64,000 nt of DNA from Protula sp. h YS-2021. Its lineage: Eukaryota > Annelida > Polychaeta > Sabellida > Serpulidae. The notes under the pieces were generated by a model, which saw only the letters and a list, made by a program, of their open reading frames with translations, was not told the DNA's origin and did not search any database. Both the position numbers and the translations under genes were made by a program. The DNA lies in NCBI GenBank assembly GCA_949752745.1, contig OX457027.1:60476859-60540858 (forward strand). Direction: 5' to 3'. Below are positions 15,960 to 26,732 of the stretch, piece after piece (positions within the stretch are counted from its first letter, which is position 1; each line of letters starts with the position of its first letter).

Positions 15960-18900
15960 GTTATTAACGTAAATGTTATGACGTGATACCATTGTCCAGA
16001 TACCTTTCCGTTGTTGTGGTATATACAGTTTCTGCCAGAGGGCGTGCAAGCAGCTAGCATTCTCCTGTCAGCTGTGTTGTCGTACACTAAAGTGTAAAAC
16101 ACTGGCGTTTTCAATTTATCTGATTTCTGTTCCACATCTACAGGGCACACACGGCACATAACTATAGCAGGCCGGCCTGATGGATAGCTGAATTCCACGA
16201 GTTAAAAAAATACAGAGATAAATAGTTAATTTATTTATTCATTTATTTTGAGTGGGCACTGCGAATTACAGTTTCGCAGTTAAATATTTAAGTACAATCA
16301 TAGGGGTCTGGGACAATACTCCCCCAGGCAACCCCCCCCCCCCCCCTTCCTCAGACAACTCCCCCTACAATCCCCCCGAACAATTCCCCCGAGGACTACC
16401 CCCCCCCCCCCCCAACTTAATTTTTACATCTATTTTACTTTGAATTCCAAAACAAGAATAACACAACCAGGTTTCTGCCGTTTCTTTATTTTTAAAACAC
16501 CTTAAAATTATAAATGCAAAATTCTTCTGTGTGGAACGCAAATATTCAACAATCTGTCGAAGTCGCGGACTATTTGACGAATGTAGTTAAATGTCCCATC
16601 GAGGAACCAATGACAGGCCTTGTCGAAAACATCCAGAAATCGCTGGGTTGCAAAAATCAGAATCCGGTTACCATCGCCGGCGCCGCTGTCAAAACATCAA
16701 GAACTGCTCTCCAGACGTGTGCAGGGCCTCAGGGATCTCTACGGTCACACGGCCGTCCCCGACGCCGCTGTCAAAACATCGAGAACTGCTCTCCACTGGC
16801 TAGGCGTGTGTAGGGCCTCAGGGATCTCTGCGGTCGCACAGTTGTCCGGTAGCGGGTGCGGTTGATTTGCAGTTCTCCGTACTCTGCGAATGTTGCGCCG
16901 GATGTGTCGTATCGTGGTCAGCTGGATAAATACGCCCAAATACCAGCACCTCTGAACCTCAACTCTCGTTGGTCTTACTATTATCACCTCCGGAATTACA
17001 GTGTACTCCAGATGAACAACACTGCTCTAGGATTGCAATTATAATGATTAAACACTCCAGTTACTGGTTGTGTAACTGCAATTGAGTATATGAAAGGCAA
17101 AGCAACATATTTGAAAAGTGCAATTACAAGATGAAAGGACAAATTCCTGCATCGAGTTGGAATATAAAAGGCTGGTGGCAATTGCGACAATGTTGAAATG
17201 GCAATTACACGGCCTCCAATTAGAAGATAAAAGGGCAATAATTTGTAAAAAAAAAAAAAAAAAAAAAGAGAGAGTGAGAGAGAGAGAGAGAGAAAGAGAG
17301 AGAAATACAAAGAAAAGAAAAAAATAAGAAAAATAAAAATGAATTGGGGGGGGGGGGGGGGTGGGTAATAGTCATACGGGGGGAATTGTTGGGGGGGGGG
17401 AGTTGACTGGTGGGGGAATTGTCTGGGGGGAGAATTGTCCTGTTCCCCAATCATAGAGCACGATATGTTATGTACACACAGTTTTAGTCATGTATTAAAA
17501 CTGTAGACAAGCGTAATCAACACAAACATAATGATGGCTGTTAAGCCAGATAAGACGTTGAGGAGGCACTGTCGAAGGGAACGACGCAGTTAAGATGACA
17601 CACGATTGATATTAATGGACTGAAGGGTTTTGCTTTTGATAAGTGTCTTGTCTTGGAGTGAGATTGATAACACTTTTTCTTAAGTTACCAATATGTTAAT
17701 CTGAAGATTACATTTGCAAGCAAATTCCCTTAGTCTCTATTATAGTGTTGTATATGCTTACGAAGAAAATCTATGTTTTGAGAAGTGATGTTAAGGATTA
17801 GAAAAAGACGAATTCAGCCATACCGATATTTTCTTCATTAGCTCCTAACCTTCATAGGAAACAAGGCAAACCCGACTAACAATACATAGTCAGCATGAAA
17901 GGATACAATACAGTTGTGGCGCCATCTGACGTTGTGACTAGGAAAGGTCTCCTCTCCTTATTCTCTTGCCCTTCCACATCCGGTATTTTCGGTTTTTCGC
18001 CCTTATAGACAGGGTTCGTTCTTGCGCTGCCGGCGCTGCCACTGCGGTTTGTGTTTTTGTACTTTTCTACCATTTCTTTGCGGCTGTCGCCATAGTAACG
18101 AAATACGGTCGGTTTGTCTTTTCCCTGCTCCCGCAAATCCTGTTCTTGCATTTTTCTGAAAAAATATGGCAACAGAATTAACAATAAGGACAAGCATGCG
18201 TAAAAATATCACCAACTATTTTTTTACATGTGACCATTTTATGTTGATTTATCAATTGAGTTCTGGTCTTGGTGGCTTCAAGAACCGCCATGTCAACGAA
18301 AACTCAACTGACAAAGTACTGAGGTTAGTTAGTTTTAGTTGTTTTGAAATTTTTGGTTAAGCACAACCAGTCTTGAGTACGAATTCCAGTATTCTTTATC
18401 TCTATTTATTATGAAAGCCGAACCTACCAGAGCTTTAATTAGCCTTTTAAAAATCAAATTATGAAAATTTTCAAGTTAAACCATTTCGTGAATCTTTGCT
18501 AGAAAAGCATTAGCTTGACAAAGGAAAAGTTTAAGAAGTGTCCTTATTAAATTACCAAGTGATCCAGCTAAAACTATCGAGAGTGACATTTTGAATCTGG
18601 ATTAAAATTAGGAAGCCAATCTGTTCCAAAAGCCAACACACAATACCCAAGTCCAAATGCCTATCCCACAGAAGCTTGCTCTATGATAATAGCCCCGATA
18701 AGTAAATAATCTACGACAGTCTTTTTCCTGTTCACCCGAACTCTATTTCTTGGTCTCCGTCCTTTAAACAAAAGAGTATCACCCACGGTGGACTAAAAGT
18801 GCATATAATTAGCTCCCTTTTGCTAAGATTTTATAACAAATATGGCCATAATAAAAGAAAATCATAGTGGAAGATTACACCTAAGAAATTCGCTGTAAGG

Positions 18901-21900
18901 CTTTACATCTATGAATGCAAGTAGAGGATCTAAGTGACTTCAATAACCTGGAAACATAGCGCTATTGAGTGGTATTTGAACCCACTGAGAAAGAGGATAA
19001 ACATACTCCACACAACACCGGCGAAAATTATGTTTTATATGTTATACGCCACTACCTTAGCTTGCAACAAAACAGAAAAAACACTTACTGAACAGTTTAA
19101 TCATTCTTACAGCGTACACCCCTTCCGCAACCTCAGCCCTTTCCGTAAAGCAAATTCAGGAAAATAGTCAATAACCACAGATGTAATGTATGTAAAAGTT
19201 CAGCACTGCAAAAGTGTCGGTTACCCTCGGCCTATCAGAAGCAGCCAATTGCCCCTGTATGCAAATAGATTACTCACTTCATTTTGATGGAAAGCTGAAG
19301 TCTTTGGGTTGCCCACTCTAGAATCGTTTCCCTCTCCGGATCATCCTTACTCGTTGGGTGCACGATCCAGCCCATCTCTTCGTAAATTGCATTGGATAAC
19401 TGGAAATTTATCACCGCCCAATAACCGGCATCTTTAGCCCCGCTGGTAAGCACTGTAAATAAACAATATAATGAGGTATGTACACCGTTTTATTACATAA
19501 TTTGCGCGTGGTTTTATAGCGAAATAGGTCGACCGACTGCCCAGGCAATAAGAAGTAAAAACAACATCAACATGACGATAACATGTTAGGTATTAATGTC
19601 GGTTTATAAATTTCTTAATTTTTGAACATTATTCCTATGCTTGGGAGATTTAAACTTTGGTTCACGGTGTATCTGTTGTGGACTGTGTCTCACACTGATG
19701 GTTAGGAGGAAAGTCTCACTTTGAATTTTCAGCTGGCAATTATTCAGTCCCTTGAGCTTTTTACTTGTTGAAAAAGTTAATATTTGAAAGATCTTTATGC
19801 TACTCTTGATATTCTCTTACATATATAGTATACGATACTGAAAATCTAAAAGAACAAAGCATCGCAGAGAGCAAAGTCCAACCGGAATTTAAAATCTAAG
19901 ATGTGGCCACTGTGACCTTTAAATTAGGGCAAGGTCAAAACAAAAACAACGCACTACTTCCCATCTCTATACCAAACATCGCAGGAAACTGATTACCACG
20001 GTGGGAGCAAGAAACGACGATCGGCGGACGGACAGACGTACAAAATCCAAACCTATAATTCCCCTCCAGGACCTAAAGCCCCGGAAGGGGGCTAAAGATA
20101 AACAACGGATACGAAATGGTACATGTTTAAAACCACCAGATCACTCGCAAGAGTTAACTTTATTTGAGCATAAGTTGCAAGTCAAAGAGTGAACTATTAT
20201 TATAAGGCTTTAAGGGATGAACGGATGTTGGGGGTGTGGGCAGGAGCTTTTACAGAAACAAGAAAATCAACCATACCCGTATAAACAATGAAGCAGAAAA
20301 ATGCGTGAGCACAAAAACGTTAAAACTAGCAAACGACGAAAAGGATCATCCACACTGGAAATAAATGCCGTAAATGCTTTTCAGATCTTACCAACGGGGA
20401 CTGGTTAAAAACAGGGCTGGTATGAAATATTTCAGAGAAAATATTTCACGCTAAATTTTTTAAATGTTTCTTCTTTTTTTCATGTCATAGGACTTCAAAA
20501 TTATATTTTGCTAAATGTAAACGCTTTCTGATTACAATTTTAGCCTCATTCAGACTTTAGGAACCAATTTTGCAACACGAATCATGGCGACGAGCCTTCT
20601 CCTCACTGCCACACTACATGACGACTCTGCCATGTCTTGTATCGGATTTCTTTAATTTTTAAAATAAAAGAACTGTATTTTGCCGCAACATAATTTTATC
20701 TGTTGCCAAACTATGTTTAAAAGATTCAAATATTTCAAAAATTTTCAATTAAAAAATTTGTAATTTTTATCAGAATCTCAATACGATTAATCAGTAGGAA
20801 AACAAACTGAAAATACAAAATAGGGCCAGATAATAATAGTATTCTGTGTAAAAACCTGCACCTTGATTCCCATATCAACAAGATGTGTCAAATCTGTTAC
20901 TTTTATTTATCTTGGATAAAGAAAATTCATCATTGTCTGTCCTTTGAAGCAGGTAAGACTTTGTTAATTGTCTGGTGATTACACGCTTGGATTACTGTAA
21001 CGCTGTTTTGGTCGGTTAACCGGAATATCGCTCTGAAAAACTGCAACGGGTAATGAACCTTGCAGCTCGCCTGGTTACCGATATTCCACCGGATGCTAGC
21101 ATTACCAAAGCGCTAAAGAGCCTACACTGGCCACCGATCGACCACCGAGTTAAGTTTTAATTATCGGTCATGGCATACAAGGCACTTAATGGCTTAAGTT
21201 CTCAGTGCGCAGCGGATCTATTGTACGAGTACCATCCCATTCGAGGTTTACGCTCACAAAACCAGAAATTGTTGAGAACCATCAAAATTCGATCACAATA
21301 CGGAGATAGGGCTTTTAGTGCGGCGGCGCCCTTAAACTGGAATAGTCTTCCCATAGAACTACGAAACGCGTCATCAGAAAACATCTTTCGAAAAAATCTC
21401 AAGACTTAAATGTTTATCCAGTGCTATAAGTGACATAACGAAATTCTGTAGCGCTTAGTCGTTAGCGCTATATAAGTGACGCTGATGATATGTCTGTTAG
21501 ACAACGATTTCTCAACAACTAAACAACTCAACTTCTCAAGACCAAAAATTAAAGTTAACTTTGTGCTAACATCCTACGCGCTTACATTTTGACGTTTCAT
21601 TAATGACGGGCTCTCCGAGTACCGATTCTGCATCCCTACGCATACCCCTTCTTGATTCTGGAAAAAGATCATTAGCAATTGTTACGTGTGTACACCAGGC
21701 AAAATCACTTTTACCGATAGTCTACTGTTCATTTGTCACTCTATTCAAAATATCAACAAAAATTATATTGCTATAAAAAAAACTGAACCAATTCCAATTT
21801 TCGTTTAACATCCCATTTTTACCTCTCCCACTTTTTGACACCAAAATACGCTTTGAAAGTACCATCTTTGGGTCAGGTTTAAATCGAGGTCTGTATCTCG

Positions 21901-23966
21901 ACATAATTTCCCTTTTATGAAGTAGGTCAAGACGGTCAAGTTTTCAATATTTATAATCAACAACTTAACTACGATTTTCAACAAATATTTTATCTTCACT
22001 AGTAAACCTGATTTTGGTAACTTTCGTTTTGAAACAACCATCGGAATGAATCGCACACTGACTAAAAGAGAAAACAACTAAATTATTTTGATAATTAATG
22101 CCAGCAACATGTTGCTTATTAAACCAAACAGAATTCTAACGAAAGCAACGTAAAGGCAACATTTTACAGGCCAAATATAATCTGAAGTTCACATCTTTAC
22201 CACGACCAACGCTACCCCCCCCCCCCCTCCCCATACACTTGTTTTTCAAAAAGAACCCAAAAGCATTGAAAATAATCCACAAAAATAATCTGAAACAATT
22301 AAATTAGCAACTTTTTCTGAAAAAAAAAAACGAAACATTCTTCAATGTACGGAGATTGTTTAATTATAATATGCAAAAAAGGTAAATACATAATCTTCAC
22401 ATTTCCGATGAATTTAATAGAGTACGTAGAGTCGTTCAAACATTTTGCACCAAACTGAGAATCTAATATATTGATACAAATCCGTCACTTTTGTGACCAG
22501 ATCGTTATGGTTGCAGAGACTTGCTTGTAATCCGAAAAAAACTTTCCTAGATATTTCTTGCGGTCTTCCTATGGCGGTAAGAATTATAGTTGCTGTAATA
22601 GAAATAGGTGTTTTCCTGAAACTAGGTTATAGAAACCGACATTATCGCCCAAAACAACAATGAATATACAATTGGAAAAACACTCTTTACTTAAATTTGG
22701 GAGTGTCGTCGAGGTCGAAATTAATAAGCCAGGATATTTTTCACTGTGCTTATTACGAAAAAGCCATCGGTGGCCTGGAACCTGCGCCGAAAGATCCAAA
22801 GCCTCGAATGTTGAAACCAATGGCCATTACTGTACATAAACTATGATCCTTTCCGTTGTAGTAAGGTAGAAAGGGCCCCTTGGAACTAGGAAAAACAACT
22901 ATAATTCCTTTAGTTATTTCATAACCGTCCGTTTATTGCACACATATGAGCTGAACCTTAAAATAAATAAGTACTCATTTCACTCCCACATTTTTTACAA
23001 TAATATTTGTAAGATATGTCCCGGTAGTAAAATGTTATAACCAGCCCAATTACCTGTTCCGCCTGGCTTAATATCCATTTGAAGATTCGATTTAAATTTT
23101 TCCAATCTTGTTTTCGGTTTAGGTGTTTCTCCTTTTTCCTTACTTTCTTTTTTAGAAACTAATATCCGAGGGATACTTTCCCCAAGGCCAGCTTGTCTTG
23201 AACTTGATCTAGGTGTTGTAGCCTTCTTTGAATTTTCCATACCTTCATTTATTTCAGCAAGAGTATTTGTACGACTCAGGACAAGCTTAGACTTTGATCG
23301 AGGCAATGCTCGGCCATCACTCCCCATTTCCTTCGTCCCATTATTTGGTTCACCATCATCCGTTGACTTCGAAACACTCAATACCGTTTCGGGTCTTATA
23401 GTATCTTCAGCCTTTTGCGATGTCATTTCGCTATTCAGTGTTTTCGCCAGATATTCTTCCTTGTTGCTTGCAATTTGCCATTCTCTTGGGGCAACATAAA
23501 CTTCGCCAATCAAATCTTTAAATGAACTTGTCAAATTGAATTCTAAACTTCTTGGTAACTGCACATGCAAACCCTCCCATAAGTACAAGTATTTAGTGAG
23601 ATATACAAGTAAACCTGGGGCAGCAGTCTTACAGTCACGAAATTGTTGCCGTTGTTGATCTTCCTCAGTTGACAATAAGCTATCCAATCTATGTCGTAGC
23701 AAAGAAACAGTTCTATTAATTTCAGGAAGCAAACTTTTATTTCCTAAACCATCGTCAAAATCTATATTGTTATCCGCCTTTTCCTTTTCTTTATTTGCAA
23801 GAATAGCTGCGATTTTAGGATTTAGATGAGCAAACTTTAATTCATCTGGTAGTTCATCTGGAGATTTCTTATATCTCTTTGGTGTTTTTCGAAAAGTTGT
23901 CTGTTCAAAGAAAAATGCTTCCGTGTCATGACCCCCAGGGGTGGCTCGTGACGCTGTATTTCCCAT
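342..23966 (-). CDS. Multi-exon host gene, FAM194-domain protein (C3orf20/ERICH6-like)
   Basis: Nineteen exons on the minus strand, each bounded by AG/GT sites, join in one reading frame from ATG 23,966 to a stop at 342. Every junction agrees in phase except the one between exon 1 and the exon at 22,061, where a piece of length 1 mod 3 is missing. The product is about 1,430 residues. Start choice: GTCACCATGG is a strong Kozak context and the protein begins MGNTAS, a good N-myristoylation motif; an in-frame ATG at 24,038 is weaker. The centre reads YPSGRPAIV, then a GKVRFLSDRSGG stretch and a WKWPTHHKLP motif, as expected of the FAM194 domain. The C-terminal third has conserved-looking blocks such as LLVRRHNVVPGMFL and HIFNGYGNARRDF. 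I recognise these as C3orf20/ERICH6-like from memory, not from a search. Molecular function is unknown. Polyadenylation signals (AATAAA, minus strand) lie near positions 13-33. Confidence 0.7.
556..4492 (-). other. Last intron of host gene
   Basis: AT-rich intron. I see no exon-like open frame with paired splice sites. It contains one perfect hairpin at 3,379-3,416. Confidence 0.6.
3379..3416. repeat. Perfect hairpin, 16-bp stem
   Basis: CTATTCGCACCACCAT is followed by AAATGA and then its exact reverse complement. GC-richer than the surrounding intron; possibly the scar or core of a foldback element. Confidence 0.8.
4493..4672 (-). CDS. Host gene exon, Gly-rich tail
   Basis: Acceptor tttttttcag, donor TTGAG|gtaaga. 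Gly-rich (SGWGGEIGGVFGGNNKGGG), then a charged linker. Phase 2 to 2, matching both neighbours. Confidence 0.85.
4918..5060 (-). CDS. Host gene exon, NGYG block
   Basis: Acceptor ttactttcag, donor TTTAG|gtaacc. It reads VYESGSLVFCDHIFNGYG and then NARRDFQKQLAASRKAA. This continues the previous exon into a hallmark block of C3orf20/ERICH6-type proteins. Phase 0 to 2. Confidence 0.85.
5251..5347. repeat. (TA)n and (CTCTA)n microsatellite
   Basis: About 30 TA units followed directly by repeated CTCTA and more TA, inside a host-gene intron. Confidence 0.95.
5572..5798 (-). CDS. Host gene exon, C-terminal conserved region
   Basis: Acceptor tggcatcttag, donor TTTTTG|gtacgt. It reads NMLEQLHDEKNRNRTKPC, then NDPYRLFWYDVVSA, then LLVRRHNVVPGMFL. 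The long plus-strand ORF here (5,484-5,879) is the complement of this exon. Phase 1 to 0. Confidence 0.85.
6077..6372 (-). CDS. Host gene exon, conserved Cys block
   Basis: Acceptor cttcacag. It reads SAPQGQTLVCHSYGG, then CPIALRLSLLGHQRVVCRC, then the IPNISDVEFDEFI block, the best-conserved-looking part of the C-terminal half. The donor is weak (ACGA|gttcat) and was chosen because phase 1 fits the next exon, so the 3' edge is less certain than the rest. Confidence 0.75.
6881..7058 (-). CDS. Host gene exon, GC-rich linker
   Basis: Acceptor attttaaag, donor CCAGG|gtaaga. It reads RDRPSTASSSVGGRRSPE, then VKFEDTVLGAALGEYDAH. Clearly more GC-rich than its introns. Phase 1 to 2. Confidence 0.8.
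7290..7425. repeat. Dispersed short repeat ending in GGACAGACGGACAGACG
   Basis: The stretch (…TTCTTGAGATCTG…GATGGACAGACGGACAGACG) shares its GGACAGACGGACAGAC tail with 11,790-11,815 and resembles 20,020-20,036. It looks like a family of short interspersed repeats; no coding content. Confidence 0.6.
7555..7763 (-). CDS. Host gene exon
   Basis: Acceptor tcttgcag, donor ATAC|gtaaat. It reads NTVDDWMDHYRMAMGI, then a basic loop with KPGGGVVIIQREA. Phase 2 to 1. Confidence 0.8.
8498..8598 (-). CDS. Host gene exon, coiled coil
   Basis: Acceptor ttaaatag, donor AA|gtaatt. It reads RSKAELEKLINFPEATEND and then a KELLKLQRKIK helix. Phase 0 to 2 fits both sides. Found from splice sites and phase; it is too short to stand out as an ORF. 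Confidence 0.75.
9656..9709 (-). CDS. Host gene micro-exon (18 codons)
   Basis: Acceptor ttataatttag, donor GAG AAG|gtagaa. It encodes VKLTESAQIEKEKLEREK, phase 0 to 0, the first half of a charged coiled coil that runs into the next exon. Confidence 0.75.
10303..10968 (-). CDS. Host gene large exon, disordered region
   Basis: 222 codons, phase 0 to 0. Acceptor gcttacccag, donor AAAGGG|gtaact. Ser/Pro/Lys-rich; begins PDLLKGSNASSR, with a short helical stretch (RQEELAHLKPKLNQALSNAF). No domain recognised. A longer open frame starting at 10,980 runs past the acceptor into the intron and is not used. Confidence 0.8.
10969..14616 (-). other. Large host-gene intron with repeat pieces
   Basis: 3.6 kb without exon candidates. 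11,390-11,850 is a dispersed repeat with a 10-bp hairpin (11,405-11,427) and a GACAGACGGACAGACGG tail. A purine run lies at 12,235-12,250 and a T run with GGCGCAC motifs at 12,490-12,610. Confidence 0.6.
14617..14727 (-). CDS. Host gene exon, basic linker
   Basis: 37 codons, phase 0 to 0. Acceptor ttgttggcag, donor AAG|gtaagc. Proline/lysine-rich (YRPKTQAPRPKKVLKGK), probably disordered. Confidence 0.8.
15154..15285 (-). CDS. Host gene exon, end of FAM194 domain
   Basis: It lies after a 10-T polypyrimidine tract and acceptor; the donor is CTC|gtgagt. 44 codons, phase 0 to 0. It begins INSCLAFRCMNLTQ and ends GYEEPSREAL. Confidence 0.85.
15455..15568 (-). CDS. Host gene exon, FAM194 domain part 2
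   Basis: Phase 0 to 0, between acceptor gcattcccag and donor TTTCAG|gtaaaa. It reads VRFLSDRSGGTLSTEEG, then WKWPTHHKLPVPVSFQ. The G-x-x-W-x-W-P core continues the domain. Confidence 0.85.
15930..15965. repeat. (CTA)n microsatellite
   Basis: Nine or so CTA/ATT triplets in the intron next to the exon at 16,004; the open frames across it are simple-sequence artefacts. Confidence 0.85.
16004..16187 (-). CDS. Host gene exon, FAM194 domain part 1
   Basis: Acceptor ggaattcag and donor AAAG|gtatct. It reads YPSGRPAIVMCRVCPVD, then VFYTLVYDNTADRRML and a CIYHNNGK end. The (D)G-x-YPSG-x-AI and G-x-x-C-x-Y-x-x-x-G pattern is what I associate with FAM194. Phase is 2 in and 0 out. Confidence 0.85.
16303..17448. 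mobile_element. Non-autonomous terminal-inverted-repeat element with C-run ends
   Basis: Both ends start GGGG(T/A)…GGGACAAT or GGACAAT in inverted orientation, followed by clusters of C runs (16,318-16,420) mirrored by G runs (17,346-17,440). The element is flanked by AATCATA(G) at 16,296-16,303 and 17,449-17,456, a 7-8 bp target duplication. The interior has two ~115-bp direct repeats (GCCGCTGTCAAAACATC…GGGCCTCAGGGATCTCT). There is no transposase. It lies in a host-gene intron. Confidence 0.65.
17907..18155 (-). CDS. Host gene exon leading into the FAM194 region
   Basis: Acceptor atattttttcag and donor TATT|gtatcc. It encodes a basic linker (KMQEQDLREQGKDK and on) that ends FLVTTSDGATTVF. 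That continues into YPSGRP in the next exon, the usual start of the FAM194 domain. Confidence 0.8.
19278..19452 (-). CDS. Host gene exon
   Basis: Acceptor tttatttacag and donor AA|gtgagt. It reads VLTSGAKDAGYWAVINFQ, then SNAIYEEMGWIVHP, then a TILEWATQRLQLSIKM helix. This is compact folded-looking sequence, unlike exon 1. Phases 1 in and 2 out are consistent. Confidence 0.85.
19900..20100. repeat. Dispersed short repeat
   Basis: Contains GTGACCTTTAAATT, AGGGCAAGGTCAA, a GGCGGACGGACAGACG tract and a GGAAGGGGGCTAAAG end. Related by its tract to the repeats at 7.4 and 11.8 kb. Confidence 0.5.
20950..21485 (+). pseudogene. CR1/L2-like LINE, 3' end of ORF2
   Basis: The plus strand encodes a decayed reverse-transcriptase C-terminus: ERLQRV-type (LQRVMNLAARLVTDI), LKSLHWPPIDHRVK, MAYKALNGLSSQCAADLL, GDRAFSAAAPLNWNSLP. 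A stop (TAA) sits between KF and LSVMAYK. The 3' tail ends GCGCTATATAAGTGACGCTGATGAT, which is CR1/L2-like. It is 5'-truncated and sits in a host-gene intron. Confidence 0.75.
21823..21911 (-). CDS. Host gene exon
   Basis: Acceptor ataaaag and donor AGAG|gtaaaa. It reads EIMSRYRPRFKPDPKMV and then LSKRILVSKSGR. Phases 2 in and 1 out match both neighbours, and this selects the frame over an alternative open one. Confidence 0.7.
22008..22061 (-). CDS. Host gene exon (18-codon cassette)
   Basis: Acceptor ctcttttag and donor ATCAG|gttt bound 54 bases. In the frame that fits the next exon it reads QCAIHSDGCFKTKVTKI. Its incoming phase (2) does not match the outgoing phase 1 of exon 1, so a further short exon is probably missing between 22,070 and 23,050. 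The candidate at about 22,789-22,836 does not fix the phase. Confidence 0.55.
23054..23966 (-). CDS. Host gene exon 1 (N-terminus)
   Basis: About 304 codons, ending at donor ACAG|gtaatt in phase 1. The N-terminus MGNTASRA suggests myristoylation. It is followed by charged, low-complexity sequence and one hydrophobic aromatic stretch (residues ~125-150, LLVYLTKYLYLWEG). The last ~130 residues are Ser/Thr/Lys-rich and probably disordered. The upstream sequence at 24,063 (taattctgcag) looks like a 3' splice site, so the 5' UTR is probably split by an intron. Confidence 0.8.
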
Positions 23967-26732
23967 GGTGACGTTTCGAGACGCTTTCACAGCATGCGCA
24001 ACAGAAACTGTTTCGTCACACGCACAACCTCCAAGCACTCTTGGTGCAACCTGTCGTCACACCTGCAGAATTAAAAAATACAACATATTGACAACACTCT
24101 GCAGAATTATGAGCTGAGATAAACTGCAAAACCAAAGTTCATTTGTCTCTGACGCTTAACACCAACTGGATCTAAATTTAACAATACCTTTCGACATTTG
24201 TAGAGTGCTCGTGCCACATTTTGTAATAAGTGTCACAAACTGTATAAACGATAGATTGTGATAAAAAGTATTAGGCATAATATGCATTACACTGGGTGTA
24301 TTGTTTTATTATGAAGCAAAATTAATAAATACCTACTCTGTGTAAAAAAAAAAAAGAGACAACTTGACCCTCAACAATCTAAAAGAACATGCTTCCGGGT
24401 TGGCGCCTGGGTAACATGTAAACAAAGAGGTGAGGCTAGGTTTTGACTAGGTATAATATTATTATATTTATGATTATATTTTCCCATGAACATCGCCTTC
24501 CAAGAATTTTGCTCAGTGTGCTTTACAATTATATAACTACATAAAACTGAAAAGAAAAATATTGCATGAGTAAATATTAATAAACTAAATTCACAAAGAA
24601 AACTTGCAATAATAACTTAAGATAAAAAATTTTAAACTTAAAGGTGAATAGTAGTTTTTGTTCAATAATAAAATACCATAATCTACTTGAAATAAATGTG
24701 TCTTTATTTGCTTTTCAAAAAGATTTTCTGAATATGTTTTCTTTGTAGGTTCGGTAATCTGTTTAAGCAATGGAGGCAGCAAATGAAATGATCTATTTCC
24801 CGATGATTTCCTAGGGGTTCCTAAAGTTTCCACTATGAACAAGAATTTATTTTCCATAATATATTTTCAAGGAAAAGAACAGCATTTCAAATATATGATA
24901 AGGATATATACGAACAATTGTTTTCCCAGTCTTTTGTAATCTACATCATTAAAACGTTACATAAATGCAACTAGAAATAGCTTCAAAGTTTGCAAAATAT
25001 TTAAATTATAACATAGTAGTATTTTTTCAGTATGTAAAATGAAGAGATACGCTACGATACGATAACGCTATACCCTGACTTTATGCGTCGCAGCCTGTAC
25101 GTTGCCAAAAACTTTATTTGTATAGTTTATTTTGCAAACCAAAGAGCTTATAACAACTTAGATCAAACATTAAAATCTAATTTAAAAAATAGCATTAAAA
25201 TCGTTTTAAGATAACTGATAGTTTTAGTTTAAAAATATCGGCTTGTAGATTACGAAGCCATTACGATAGGTTTTTCATTGTGTTGACACTAGTTATCGCG
25301 ATCAAAAATATTAATGCTTATGTAAACGCTGAACCGATTCTCCCTGTTGCTGTATTTACAATGCTTTGTCGATCAATTGGCCAATCAGCGTCGATGCAAT
25401 CTCGACTGTCCAAACCATTATTAACTCATTACAATACGATCAACAACACTTTCATTTTTCACCGTCCACAAATTTTAATTATGAAGGATCAAATTCCACT
25501 TGAATTACAAATTTTACGATGTTATTTAGTAGTATTAGTCTGTATGTATGCTGAAAACTTCATCTTGTTTTATTTACATCTTACGGTTTTCTGACTGTAC
25601 TGATTCCTGCACGTCTTAGTTCTGGGTTTTGTCAAACCGGGTTTCTTCCGGTCGATGATTTCCGACCACCAAGATCTGTACTGTGGATTATAGGTAATTG
25701 TAAGTGAGGTGACTTTTGAGGGTTGTTATTAATCATATACCCAGGGATTTCCTCTTGGTCAGTATATAGTTTGCACAAACAAGAGAGTTTTAACTTTCCA
25801 CCGTCGTCCTTTACTTTTGCCAGCAACAGGGCATTTAGTGCCGTAGGGAGCTCGCGTCTCTAACGGAGACTACTCTCAGTAACCTTTCCTTCATATTTTT
25901 GCAAATACTGTCCTTTTCTGTGTTATTCTTGCAAGCAGCGACTTAGCACAGTGCCTGGTAGTGGATTCGCTGGCTCCCATCTCTGGTACGGCCTTAGGGG
26001 GGGGGGGGGCAAGAAGTTGTCACTGCGGCGGCATACTTGTAGCCCGTACACAATCTCAACATCGTGTCTGTTGGTAATATGAACGCTCGGTGAATACATC
26101 GTCCGCGTTTTCCTAGCTTTACCACAGATACATAGCTTCAGTTTGGATTGGTGCGGAAGTTTTCATGGAAAATACTCGAAATTTTGATTGCATCATAGAC
26201 ATAAACACTATAACGTGCTTGAAAATGTGTCGATGTCGTCATAATAGCGACCCGTTCCACTGACAGTTTTCTTTAGTTAATCGCTGCCGCCACAACTGGG
26301 CACTTTGACGGTTGTTACCATGTCGATGGCTGTGTATTGTGATTCTGTAGACTCGGGTAACTCCAGCTTCGGTCACGTGTTTTGTAGCTATGTGCTCAAT
26401 TGTCTGTAGCAACTTGTGGCGGCGGTGGTAAGTCGATTATGTGATCGAGTTTGCTATTCCAAGGGTTGCACATGCAGGCACGACCCATGATTGTGACGGA
26501 TCGACCATGTGAAGATTCGTCACTGGCTCGAATAGTGCATTCAGCGGGTTGTGAATGCCATGGCCAGTCACAGTGACGGGTCGGACGTGTGACGGATCGC
26601 ATGAACTTCAATTGAACCACATCAAACAGAAATACAAAAGAACAATACTACAATTGAGTTCAACACTAAACACATATACAAATTCTAACATAAACACAAA
26701 TAACGGCTTAAGGTCGGGACCTTCTCTAGTGT
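23967..26732. other. Upstream of host gene; no gene seen
   Basis: Holds the presumed 5' UTR acceptor at about 24,063. Beyond that it is AT-rich with a G run at 25,998-26,010. 25.6-26.7 kb is GC-richer and may be the 3' part of the neighbouring DIRS relic, but I recognise no coding motif there. Confidence 0.4.

Noticed and set aside
17118..17454. Open frames with Lys/Arg-Glu or Phe/Ser runs
   Set aside because: Translation of (A)n, (GA)n and (G)n simple sequence within the inverted-repeat element.
22584..22820. 78-residue minus-strand open frame as a host exon
   Set aside because: Neither its phase nor any donor gives a fit between exon 1 and the exon at 22,061; begins on TTG. It may hide the missing exon, but I cannot support a model.
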